21,837 bases of DNA, from the NCBI GenBank assembly GCA_964521305.1, contig CAZFQZ010000014.1, positions 1 to 21,837 of the forward strand, written 5' to 3'. The translations under genes were made by a program, and so were the position numbers. How positions within the stretch are numbered: the stretch's first letter is position 1; every line of letters begins with the position of its first letter. Of the stretch, positions 15,028 to 21,837 are shown piece after piece. The notes under the pieces are model-generated. The model had not been told where the DNA came from. It ran no database searches and worked only from the letters and a program-made list of their open reading frames with translations. The stretch is from CAZBEJ01 sp964521305 (GTDB lineage: Bacteria > Patescibacteriota > Microgenomatia > UBA1406 > GWC2-37-13).

Positions 15028-16119
15028 ATGATAATTCTTTACTCAATTATCCTTTTCGGACTATCGTGGTATTCGTATGCATTGATCGACCCCAATATCA
15101 CGTTTTTTAACAGCCCTGTCTGGTCCAGGTTTCTGGAACAGATGCTGCAGCTGGGGTATTACCACAGGGATATCAGCGTTTCTATATACATAACCTTTGT
15201 CGTTTTATTGTTTATCGTTCACTATGTATTCAAAAAAAACTACAAAAAATATAATCCTCTATATATCGCTATCGCGGTTGGTGTTATCCTTTTGATTTCC
15301 TACTCGTTTCTGTCGCATGACCTATTGAACTATTTGTTCGACGCAAAAATACTGACGTTCTATCATCAGAATCCATATCTGCATAGAGCGGCGGATTTTC
15401 CCTATGATCCGTGGTTGCGGTTTACCCAGTGGATAGGACGTTCGTATCCTTATGGACCCGTTTTTTTGGCAATAAGCATCATCCCATCATTTCTCTCGCT
15501 GGGCAAATTCATACTCAGTTTTTTATTCTACAAATTGATGTTGACCGCGTTTTACATATGGGGCGTATATATGCTTCAGAAGCAAAACAAAAAGTGGGCG
15601 ATGGTATTTGCTACCCACCCTTTGATCATTGTTGAAGGGATAGTAAACGGTCATAATGATATGTTCGCATTAAGTCTCGGCATCATAGGTTTATATTATT
15701 TGATGAAAAAAAGAAACGGCATAGCCGCGCGGATTATATTTGTATTGTCGGCAGGGATAAAGTATATTACGTTACCGATCATTTTTTTATCAAAAAAGGG
15801 AAGGAAACAGAATATTGTGGTTTTGGTTCTCCAGTTATCACTGATAATATATCTGTGTTTGACGAGCGAAGTCCAACCGTGGTATTTTCTCGCGTTATTC
15901 GTATTCCTGCCGTTTTTCGAAGATTTTATCGCAAAACTGGATATTTTGTTTACCGGTTTATTATTGTCATATTACCCGTATATATATCTCGGTGGATGGG
16001 ACACCAGGGAAAAGACCGGTTTGAAGCACAACATAGTTTTTGCATTTCTCGTGATCAACGTAATATACCTTCTGGTGTATTATTTGAAAACGCTGAAGAA
16101 AAAGTTTTTGATCAAATGA
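15028..16119 (+). CDS. GT-C membrane mannosyltransferase-like protein (MptB/GT87-like)
   Basis: The 363-residue membrane protein has about ten hydrophobic segments. Motifs resemble the polyprenol-phosphate-mannose-dependent MptB/GT87 group: SHDLLNYLFDAK at 96-107 with the acidic catalytic-type D98, QNPYLH at 114-119, SYPYGP at 139-144, and a later HPLIIVEGIVNGHNDM stretch (near 197-212) typical of this group. Such enzymes extend alpha-mannan or modify glycolipids outside the membrane in actinobacteria; the role here is inferred only by fold. It follows the 117-base foldback element, so its expression could be set separately from the trio upstream. Its 3' end overlaps the convergent GT2 gene by 40 bases. 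The start ATG at 15028 is not preceded by a Shine-Dalgarno. Confidence 0.75.
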   Translation: MIILYSIILFGLSWYSYALIDPNITFFNSPVWSRFLEQMLQLGYYHRDISVSIYITFVVLLFIVHYVFKKNYKKYNPLYIAIAVGVILLISYSFLSHDLLNYLFDAKILTFYHQNPYLHRAADFPYDPWLRFTQWIGRSYPYGPVFLAISIIPSFLSLGKFILSFLFYKLMLTAFYIWGVYMLQKQNKKWAMVFATHPLIIVEGIVNGHNDMFALSLGIIGLYYLMKKRNGIAARIIFVLSAGIKYITLPIIFLSKKGRKQNIVVLVLQLSLIIYLCLTSEVQPWYFLALFVFLPFFEDFIAKLDILFTGLLLSYYPYIYLGGWDTREKTGLKHNIVFAFLVINVIYLLVYYLKTLKKKFLIK

Positions 16120-16907
16120 ATCTTCGTTTTTAACGGTGCATATTTCAGGCCGAACTTCAGTCTGTTTTTTTCCTGGTACTTCAGGTGTATCAGTGAGCCT
16201 GAACCGCCGGTGGATTGCGCATTTTTATGCCATAAGATGATGGAGGGATCGAAATACAGCGGTATACTTTTTTTCTTTGCCCGTTCGCAGAAATCGGCGT
16301 CTTCGTAATACAGAAAATATGACTCGTCCCAAAATCCGACTGTATCCAATACGGTTTTATCAAAACACATGCAACACCCGTTGACGAAACGCGTTTCGCC
16401 GAATTTGTCATGTCGGGGGGAGCCGACTTCGTCGACGCCGATGTGTTTTGCCAAAGCGTGGTTCCAATCGATTATTCCACCCGCATACCATAGGACTTTT
16501 CCCAGTTCGTTTGGCGCATATCGTGATTTGTGATACTCATAGCCGGCTGCATAGTATATTTTGCCGCCGATAATCGACGCAGGGTGTTTGATGTTGGAAA
16601 ACAGGACGGAGTCCGTAAATTTTGAGTCCACAAAGATGTCGCTGTTTACTATGCAGAAATGATAGTATCCGTCAGCCAATGCGTTTTTTAACCCTTCGTT
16701 TACCCCGTGCGCATACCCGAGATTTGAATCCGGAATTACCGTGACTGGAAAACGCTGTTTCTCGATATGTTTTTTTTCGTCGGACAGGTCGGCTATGTAG
16801 ATATGAAACTCGGATTTTGTGTTTTGTTTGTCAAATGAAGCAAAAAAATCTCCCAATACCTTATAATTGTTATATATAACCGTTATAATAGCAAGGCGAT
16901 GAGGCAT
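16080..16907 (-). CDS. GT2-family glycosyltransferase (rhamnosyltransferase-like)
   Basis: The 275-residue GT-A enzyme starts MPHRLAIITVIYNNYKVL. It shows a DSNLGYAHGVNEGLK motif near 70-84, the metal-binding stretch CIVNSDIFVDS near 99-109 with NSD in the DxD position, and YFLYYEDADFCERAKK near 207-222, the acceptor-side ED motif. The segment NGCCMCFDK carries an unusual cluster of cysteines. The true start is ATG at 16907; the open frame continues to 17099 but that extension lies in the divergent gene. It overlaps the divergent gene by 9 bases at its 5' end and the convergent gene by 40 bases at its 3' end, so both ends are embedded in neighbours. An extended -10 box lies 7 bases upstream of the start. 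Confidence 0.9.
   Translation of the reverse strand: MPHRLAIITVIYNNYKVLGDFFASFDKQNTKSEFHIYIADLSDEKKHIEKQRFPVTVIPDSNLGYAHGVNEGLKNALADGYYHFCIVNSDIFVDSKFTDSVLFSNIKHPASIIGGKIYYAAGYEYHKSRYAPNELGKVLWYAGGIIDWNHALAKHIGVDEVGSPRHDKFGETRFVNGCCMCFDKTVLDTVGFWDESYFLYYEDADFCERAKKKSIPLYFDPSIILWHKNAQSTGGSGSLIHLKYQEKNRLKFGLKYAPLKTKIHLIKNFFFSVFK
16082..16117. repeat. Imperfect hairpin inside the convergent gene overlap, possible bidirectional terminator
   Basis: ATTTGA (16082-16087) pairs with TCAAAT (16112-16117), and AAAC (16088-16091) with GTTT (16104-16107), leaving a 4-base bulge and a 12-base loop. It sits exactly in the 40-base overlap of two convergent genes. The stem is weak and AT-rich, so a terminator role is tentative. 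Confidence 0.3.
16884..16889 (+). promoter_or_regulatory. Putative -10 box (TATAAT) for the 16899 gene, inside the divergent GT2 gene
   Basis: A perfect TATAAT ends 9 bases before ATG 16899. It lies within early codons of the minus-strand GT2 gene. Predicted initiation is at or within about 2 bases of the start codon. No Shine-Dalgarno is present. Confidence 0.5.
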
Positions 16908-18644
16908 GTACTCAATTATATCAAAACGAACAAACTGCTTTCCGCTACAATCTTGTTGGGTTTTTTTTTCCACATGCTTATCATTATCCCCAGTGGAACA
17001 TATATGTGTTTCGGAAAGGCATGCGGCATACAGTTTTGGGGTGTGCACGGCCATGACACCATCTGGCATCTTGCATTGGCCAATGCGGCATTCAGGCATA
17101 TCCCGTTTGTTTCACCCATATACAGCGGTGCATTGCTTTCGGGATACAACTTTTTGTTGGATCTGATCGCATTTTTAATCTCCAAACAGGGAGTTTCATT
17201 GCTGTTTGTATACTTTAAGCTGTTTCCGCTCCTGTGGTTTGTTTTGTTTACCTTTGTATTGATCAAGATGGGTAAGAAATTGCATAACTCATCCTTGTTT
17301 CTTTCGATTCTTCTATTTTTTGCGTATTTCGGAGGATCTTTCGCTTTTTTGTTTACGCTGTATCATAAAGGAGGCCTGCAGGGCGCTTCCGGAATGCTGG
17401 CAATGCAGTCTTTACTCACTCTGACAAACCTCCAGTATGCGTTTTCGCTCATATGCGTTCTTGTTGTTATATATCTGTTCAATATGGAAAAACCGTCGTT
17501 TAAAAGAGAACTTGCGATCGGCTTGATGATTTTTATCGCATTCGGCCTGAAATTTTACGCGGGCATAATCGTGTTGTTTTATGCGGGTATTTACGCATTA
17601 TGCGACATGATAAAGCATAAAAACGGATTTGTTAAATACATACGTTCACAAATCATTTTCTATGTCATTATTCTGATATCGGTCACCAGTTCCGTCCTGT
17701 TTTTCTATAATCCCTTTTCCTCTTTGAAATCAGGTTTTCCGCTGATTTTTTCGCCATTCGCAATCGTGCATTCGATGATCGAAGACCCCAGCCTGTTTTA
17801 CCTGCGGGATATGACAAATGCCCGGTATTTTCTATATTCCAAGGGATTCGGGCCCAGGCTGATGGGAATAGAGCTGTTCAGTACGTTTTTGTTCATATTT
17901 TTTAATCTCGGCAGCAGGGTTTTCGGTATTTTATATGTTTTGTGGAAGCTGGTCAAAAAGAAGATGAACATGTTTGTATTGACGACATTGCTGACCATTA
18001 TGTTTTCCTTTTGTTTGAGTATTCTGTTTATTCAGAAAGGCGAATGGTGGAATACGATCCAGTTTTCCTACTTCGGCATTTTTCTTGCAAACATATTTAT
18101 AGCGGAGCTTATCTATGCTCTATTACGCAAGAAAAATTTTATATTGATGTTTCTGGCATTAATGCTTATCCTGCTCAATATTCCCGAGAACATCGACGTG
18201 GTAAAAGGATTTTATCCGCTGCTGCCAAGCACCTACGTGTCTGTACAGGAACTTAAAGCATTAAATGTTCTTGAAAGACAGCCTGAAGGAACAGTATACG
18301 TTCCCATATTCGGCTACACGGCAAATCCGGCAAATAACACGCAAAATTCTTCTCCCGGTTCGCTTTACACAGTACTGGACAGCGCGTATGTCACAGCATT
18401 TACCGGCAAGCAGTCATTTCTTACCGATATCCATGTGCTCAATATTACCGGTGTCGCGTATGGAAAAAGACTGAAAAGGATTGCGGCGAATAATTGTAAT
18501 CTGCTGAAACAGGCTGCGTATATTTATTACCCCCAAACAGTTCCCGATGCATATCTGAATGCATGCAGCAAATATATCCAAACGCATTTCAGAACAATAT
18601 ACGACCAGGACGGATTTCAAATAGAGGCATCGCAAAAAAAATAG
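16899..18644 (+). CDS. Large polytopic membrane protein, possible GT-C-type glycosyltransferase
   Basis: The family is not recognised with confidence. The 581-residue product has about eleven to twelve hydrophobic segments and a soluble C-terminal region of about 140 residues (from about 430). After the first membrane helix comes a loop with GVHGHDTIWHLALANAAF at about 48-65; the acidic D53 flanked by histidines resembles the catalytic loop of GT-C enzymes. A PSGTYMCFGKACG stretch before it carries two cysteines (C37, C42) that could form a disulfide outside the cell. The start at ATG 16899 overlaps the divergent GT2 gene by 9 bases and is preceded by TATAAT. It converges with the next membrane-protein gene 7 bases beyond its stop. 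A glycan-related function is inferred from the loop and the neighbours. Confidence 0.6.
   Translation: MRHVLNYIKTNKLLSATILLGFFFHMLIIIPSGTYMCFGKACGIQFWGVHGHDTIWHLALANAAFRHIPFVSPIYSGALLSGYNFLLDLIAFLISKQGVSLLFVYFKLFPLLWFVLFTFVLIKMGKKLHNSSLFLSILLFFAYFGGSFAFLFTLYHKGGLQGASGMLAMQSLLTLTNLQYAFSLICVLVVIYLFNMEKPSFKRELAIGLMIFIAFGLKFYAGIIVLFYAGIYALCDMIKHKNGFVKYIRSQIIFYVIILISVTSSVLFFYNPFSSLKSGFPLIFSPFAIVHSMIEDPSLFYLRDMTNARYFLYSKGFGPRLMGIELFSTFLFIFFNLGSRVFGILYVLWKLVKKKMNMFVLTTLLTIMFSFCLSILFIQKGEWWNTIQFSYFGIFLANIFIAELIYALLRKKNFILMFLALMLILLNIPENIDVVKGFYPLLPSTYVSVQELKALNVLERQPEGTVYVPIFGYTANPANNTQNSSPGSLYTVLDSAYVTAFTGKQSFLTDIHVLNITGVAYGKRLKRIAANNCNLLKQAAYIYYPQTVPDAYLNACSKYIQTHFRTIYDQDGFQIEASQKK
16915..16923 (-). 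promoter_or_regulatory. Putative extended -10 promoter (TGATATAAT) for the 16080-16907 GT2 gene
   Basis: On the minus strand a perfect extended -10, TGn followed by TATAAT, ends 7 bases before ATG 16907. It lies inside the coding sequence of the divergent membrane protein. No -35 is seen at standard spacing, which an extended -10 does not require. Confidence 0.5.
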
Positions 18645-18651
18645 CAGATAT

Positions 18652-20682
18652 CTATGTCCGGCGTGATTTGAGAAAATACACAGATACAATAAAAAGAAGA
18701 GTGGTTACGGCTAGATATGCCCCGAAAAATATCCGATGTCTTTTTGTCCGGAGATTGAATTTAAACGCATTCATAATATCGTTGGTTCCATAAATTCCTC
18801 TGAACGCTACTGCAAAGTTTTGGTTCGGGTATGTAAGCATGAGCATTTCGTCAGGGTTTGGCGTGTCATATCCTTTATACAAACCGTTATGGGGAACATT
18901 TACATCATTGAGTATCTTTGATTCAAATACGGAAACACTGTTAATATTATTTTTCTTATAGATTTTGACCTCAAATGATTGTGCATTGACAGCATGATGA
19001 AGAAAGAGCTGATAAGGATTATCGCTATTTGTCGGCAGGGTATAGTCGCTTACATTTTCCTCATCAACAACGGAATTGCCGGATTTAAAGACAAACGTTG
19101 TCGTATCGGGTTGCAATGATCCTTTTGTCATAATCGGAATTTCTAAAGCCGTAATCGTTGTTTTTTGAGGATTGTTAACAATGACGGATATGGGTTTTTG
19201 CGATAACGCTATTTGATTTCCGGTTTGTTGGTAATTGTATTGGGGCAATAATATATAGCGGCTTTTTATACAGAAATCCGCAGCAACGAAAATAAAGTAA
19301 AAAACAAAACAAAGTATTACGAGTTTCGTAAAACTAATATGAATATGTTGGCTAAACCATTCTGTCAGGCTGCTTTTACGTTCCAATAAATGCGATATCG
19401 AAGCCAATCCGATTACTATATAAATGAATACGTTTACACTATACAACACAAGATTGTAAAAATCGGTGTTGATGATATTTTTCAAAAATTCACTGTTAGT
19501 AAGATAATCGCTATACATTGAGCCGATGGCCGGAGAGAGTAAGATAGAGAAATAATCACTTGAGGCAATTGCCTTTATAAATACTCCAACAAAGCTTAAT
19601 GCCATAATCCAGATGGTTGACGGATCAATAAGCGCGAGAAGTGCGGCAAAAGGCAATATCCAGATAAGGAACTGGATAAAAAAGAGCGTATCACAGACAT
19701 AAACTATACAGAAGGTGGAGATAATCAAAACAAGAATTTTAACATGCGAGGAAAACACTTTACTTTTATGAGATAATGCATAGAGTAATAGAAGGCCGTA
19801 TAGTAAGATAAATACGGGAAGTCCATTAAGCGTAAATTTGAAAATGGAAAGCGACTCATTGGAGAACAGGGAAAACTGTTTGATAAATGAAGCGTCCGCT
19901 GCCCATGGTTGACTAAAAAGAATATACGACAACCCTGCACATAAAGAATAGATAATGAGTGAAAGTGCAGATTCACTGCAGGAAATAAGAACAAACGGAA
20001 TAAACAAAATCGGCACCTGTTTAATCACCGCGCCTAACGCAAAGAATCCTAAAGATACGAGAACATTGAAGTCAAAAAAAGTACGGGTTTTTTTTCTTAA
20101 TGCGCGTATCCAAAAAAGCGTACCTCCGAGCGTACACATCATCATGGCGATTTCCGGCATAAAAACAGCATATGTTATAAGTAGGAAAAACGGATTGAGT
20201 GCCCAGAACAATATCACATAATGTAATTTTTTTACGCCGACTTCTTTTGCAAACTGATACAAAAAAAATAAAAATAAAAAATCCCAAAAGAATTGAATGA
20301 GTTTGACGGATACCAATTGATATAATGGAGGACTCCATTGTCCTAAGCCGACAAGATACGATGAGAGACCGGTGTACGGTTTGGTATCAAACAGGAACTG
20401 TATCTGTAAAATTTTCAATTTTTCCAGAAAAAAAAGCCAAAGGGCCGCGACTTGATAATAGATTTTTCCATACAGCTGGGGGCTGTGCATAAGTTTGCTT
20501 ACCGCAAGTATGCCGCCGGTCACATTACCCGTTTCTGCGACGGATTTACTGACGGCAAGAATATTCATAAAATCAATCATGTGGTTAAAAAAGAAGATAA
20601 AGATAAGTCGAACGACAACACCTAGAAGAATAAGACCTGTTATTAATTTATGCTGCTGAAGGAATGAAACAATTTTTTTCAT
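18652..20682 (-). CDS. Large polytopic membrane protein with extracytoplasmic C-terminal domain, possible GT-C type
   Basis: The 676-residue product has about twelve hydrophobic segments in residues 1-470, then a soluble beta-rich domain of about 170 residues, and a final membrane helix (about 652-671) before a short basic tail. The first loop, HMIDFMNILAVSKSVAETGN, places an acidic residue right after helix 1 as in GT-C enzymes, and LVGLGQWSPPLYQL near 112-125 resembles the Pro-rich loop of that superfamily. The family is not certain. Base composition is visibly more AT-rich than in the dnaG region. Its ATG at 20682 overlaps the stop of the upstream gene by 4 bases (ATGA), so the two are translationally coupled. 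A mannosyltransferase-like role is an inference. Confidence 0.6.
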   Translation of the reverse strand: MKKIVSFLQQHKLITGLILLGVVVRLIFIFFFNHMIDFMNILAVSKSVAETGNVTGGILAVSKLMHSPQLYGKIYYQVAALWLFFLEKLKILQIQFLFDTKPYTGLSSYLVGLGQWSPPLYQLVSVKLIQFFWDFLFLFFLYQFAKEVGVKKLHYVILFWALNPFFLLITYAVFMPEIAMMMCTLGGTLFWIRALRKKTRTFFDFNVLVSLGFFALGAVIKQVPILFIPFVLISCSESALSLIIYSLCAGLSYILFSQPWAADASFIKQFSLFSNESLSIFKFTLNGLPVFILLYGLLLLYALSHKSKVFSSHVKILVLIISTFCIVYVCDTLFFIQFLIWILPFAALLALIDPSTIWIMALSFVGVFIKAIASSDYFSILLSPAIGSMYSDYLTNSEFLKNIINTDFYNLVLYSVNVFIYIVIGLASISHLLERKSSLTEWFSQHIHISFTKLVILCFVFYFIFVAADFCIKSRYILLPQYNYQQTGNQIALSQKPISVIVNNPQKTTITALEIPIMTKGSLQPDTTTFVFKSGNSVVDEENVSDYTLPTNSDNPYQLFLHHAVNAQSFEVKIYKKNNINSVSVFESKILNDVNVPHNGLYKGYDTPNPDEMLMLTYPNQNFAVAFRGIYGTNDIMNAFKFNLRTKRHRIFFGAYLAVTTLLFIVSVYFLKSRRT

Positions 20683-21185
20683 ACATGAATAATGGTGAAG
20701 TCCAGCCAATTTTTATTCTCTGTTAATTTTTTGTCCTTTTCCTTATAATCGAAAAAACCTACTGCGCGCTGCATATCTTCGTTTGATGCGATGAAGGTAA
20801 TGATAATAGAACTGCCGTTTTTGTATATCGTAAAGTTTTTTCCCTTGGCGAGAATGTTTTTTTGACTCACTTCGATTAATTGCAGTGTACTACTTGTGGT
20901 TAGATAATCTTTGCTGTTGAACCATTTGCACGAATAGGTAAGGAACGGTTCTTTTGTTTTGTCGAATTTGAATGCGCCCGGGCAGTAAAATTCCCTCATC
21001 TCCCAAAATTTCCGTACGTCGATCGAACCGGTCTGCTTGGTTGTTTGAATGAATGAGTCTAATAGACTCTGATTTCTTATGCCGAATAAAACCGGGAGAA
21101 CTTTCGGCTGGAGGATGAAAAACGTGATGATTATGATTACGCCTGTTATAATATAGAAAACAACACTATTATTTTTATCCTTCAT
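20679..21185 (-). CDS. Small N-terminally anchored extracytoplasmic protein, unknown function
   Basis: No family is recognised. The 168-residue product has a short basic N-terminus, one membrane segment at about 8-26, and an extracytoplasmic domain with two cysteines (C68 in REFYCPG and C86 in TYSCKW) that could form a disulfide. I chose ATG at 21185: earlier in-frame starts at 21212, 21236 and TTG 21275 would run into the divergent gene and give a hydrophilic lead that spoils the signal-anchor. It is coupled by a 4-base overlap to the large membrane protein downstream, suggesting the two act together. Its start codon overlaps the start codon of the divergent gene by 2 bases. Confidence 0.65.
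   Translation of the reverse strand: MKDKNNSVVFYIITGVIIIITFFILQPKVLPVLFGIRNQSLLDSFIQTTKQTGSIDVRKFWEMREFYCPGAFKFDKTKEPFLTYSCKWFNSKDYLTTSSTLQLIEVSQKNILAKGKNFTIYKNGSSIIITFIASNEDMQRAVGFFDYKEKDKKLTENKNWLDFTIIHV
21170..21175 (+). promoter_or_regulatory. Possible -10 box (TATTTT) for the 21184 gene
   Basis: TATTTT ends 8 bases before ATG 21184, inside the coding sequence of the divergent gene. An overlapping TATTAT (21167-21172) is an alternative. The region is AT-rich, so the call is weak on its own and rests on the repeated spacing seen elsewhere. Confidence 0.3.
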
Positions 21186-21837
21186 GAATATAAAAAAATA
21201 CTTTAAAGACATTGTTTCTTCGGTTATTTTTTTCATTATATCATGCTTTTTCGTTTTTGACCTCTTTATCAACAAAGGTCAGCCGGTGACATTTGACGGA
21301 CCAACCCACATCATGAACATCGCGATGTTTTTCAAAAGTATGAGTCAGGGATTGTGGCATGTTACTTGGACAGACGGATTCGCAAACTACGGCATGCCGA
21401 TCGGTTTGATCGCGCAGCAGGTTACATCATATTTGGGCGGCGTGTTGACGTTTTTGACACATAATCCCGTGGTTTCATATAACCTTGTCGTGTTTATCGG
21501 TACGTTTCTGTCCACGTTGTTTTTTTATTTCTTTCTCAGGTTGTATTTCAAACCCGAAAGTTCGTTTGTCGGCGCTTTGTTTTTCCATTTTGCCCCGTAC
21601 AGGATAATCAACGTATATATCAGAGGGTCTGTGCCAGAATATTTTGCCGGCGTATTTTTGCCGTTGATTCTCATAGGTCTGTACTATATTGCGCACAACA
21701 GGCAGTTTGTGGGATTTCTTCTGGTAACGCTGTCTTCCGCTCTGCTTATTCTGACGCACCCCATGATGGTCGTCGTTTATTTGTTTATCATCGGCTTTTA
21801 TTTCCTCATGCTTTGCTACAAAAACAAAAATCTTTTG
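21184..21837 (+). CDS. Large polytopic membrane protein, 5' part (YfhO / 6-pyruvoyl-tetrahydropterin-synthase-related type)
   Basis: Only the first 218 codons are present; the gene runs off the right edge. After helix 1 (about 8-28) comes a long loop with TFDGPTHIMNIAMFFKSM at about 36-53 and GFANYGMPIGLIAQQ near 65-79, then about four further hydrophobic segments with FAPYRIINVYIRGSVPEYF near 137-155. This order of loop motifs is typical of the large membrane proteins annotated as YfhO-like or 6-pyruvoyl-tetrahydropterin-synthase-related, which have a GT-C-like plan. The D38 after helix 1 would be the GT-C acidic residue. The ATG at 21184 overlaps the divergent start codon (CATG). The function is probably glycan transfer, but no reaction can be assigned. 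Confidence 0.65.
   Translation, partial: MNIKKYFKDIVSSVIFFIISCFFVFDLFINKGQPVTFDGPTHIMNIAMFFKSMSQGLWHVTWTDGFANYGMPIGLIAQQVTSYLGGVLTFLTHNPVVSYNLVVFIGTFLSTLFFYFFLRLYFKPESSFVGALFFHFAPYRIINVYIRGSVPEYFAGVFLPLILIGLYYIAHNRQFVGFLLVTLSSALLILTHPMMVVVYLFIIGFYFLMLCYKNKNLL
21195..21200 (-). promoter_or_regulatory. Possible -10 box (TATTTT) for the 20679-21185 gene
   Basis: On the minus strand TATTTT ends 9 bases before ATG 21185, inside the divergent coding sequence. It mirrors the opposing box at 21170-21175. The match is weak and AT-rich sequence makes chance hits likely. Confidence 0.25.

Noticed and set aside
16908..17099. Upstream extension of the GT2 gene from 16907 to 17099
   Set aside because: The extension is antisense to the divergent membrane protein, while the GT2 family begins at MPHRLAIITVIYNN and has a promoter box right before 16907.
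21186..21275. Longer start (TTG 21275 or ATG 21236/21212) for the small anchored protein
   Set aside because: It would overlap the divergent coding region by up to 90 bases and add a charged lead before the signal-anchor helix.
1..21837. tRNA, rRNA, CRISPR array, insertion sequence or prophage genes
   Set aside because: No cloverleaf, repeat-spacer array, transposase or phage protein motif was seen on either strand by reading; a covariance-model scan would be the proper test.

Overview
The window looks like a piece of a small-genome Patescibacteria (CPR) chromosome, most likely of the Microgenomates group. This is an inference from architecture, not from a database search. The signs are: very tight gene packing with no gene-free stretch over about 140 bases; almost no Shine-Dalgarno sequences; TATAAT-like boxes sitting 6-9 bases before many start codons; compact housekeeping proteins (338-residue RF2, 363-residue sigma-70); and a long run of large membrane proteins resembling GT-C glycosyltransferases. 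The standard genetic code applies: an RF2 gene is present and UGA is used as a stop.

Region 1 (1-3496, minus strand) is a housekeeping block read right to left: a PilM-like/LytR_C membrane protein, prfB (RF2), a small single-pass membrane protein, and the 5' part of ftsE, which runs off the left edge. Region 2 (3562-7503, plus strand) holds dnaG and rpoD, 9 bases apart, then a small XRE-type DNA-binding protein and a CPBP-family intramembrane protease. dnaG diverges from the PilM-like gene across a 65-base AT-rich promoter region.

Region 3 (7517-21837) is a surface-glycan block. It contains four cytoplasmic-type glycosyltransferases (three GT2, one GT4) and at least six large polytopic membrane proteins. 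Four of these carry recognisable GT-C-type motifs (PMT/ArnT-like, two paralogous RgtA-like proteins, MptB-like). Two are less certain, and a seventh is cut by the right edge. A plausible division of labour is that the GT2/GT4 enzymes build lipid-linked sugars on the cytoplasmic face and the GT-C enzymes transfer sugars from polyprenyl-phosphate donors outside. No flippase, polymerase or ligase of a classical Wzx/Wzy or ABC pathway is recognised in the window, so the final product is unknown.

The most unusual feature is gene layout at the 5' ends. Three divergent pairs have start codons 20 bases apart (10222/10243), overlapping by 9 bases (16899/16907) and overlapping by 2 bases (21184/21185). 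In the last two pairs each gene's -10-like box lies inside the partner's coding sequence; in the first pair only the plus-strand box does, the other lying between the genes. This fits leaderless transcription. A second unexplained element is a 117-base foldback at 14879-14995, closed by an 11-base perfect inverted repeat and containing nested hairpins. No tRNA, rRNA, CRISPR array, insertion sequence or convincing intrinsic terminator with a U-run was found.
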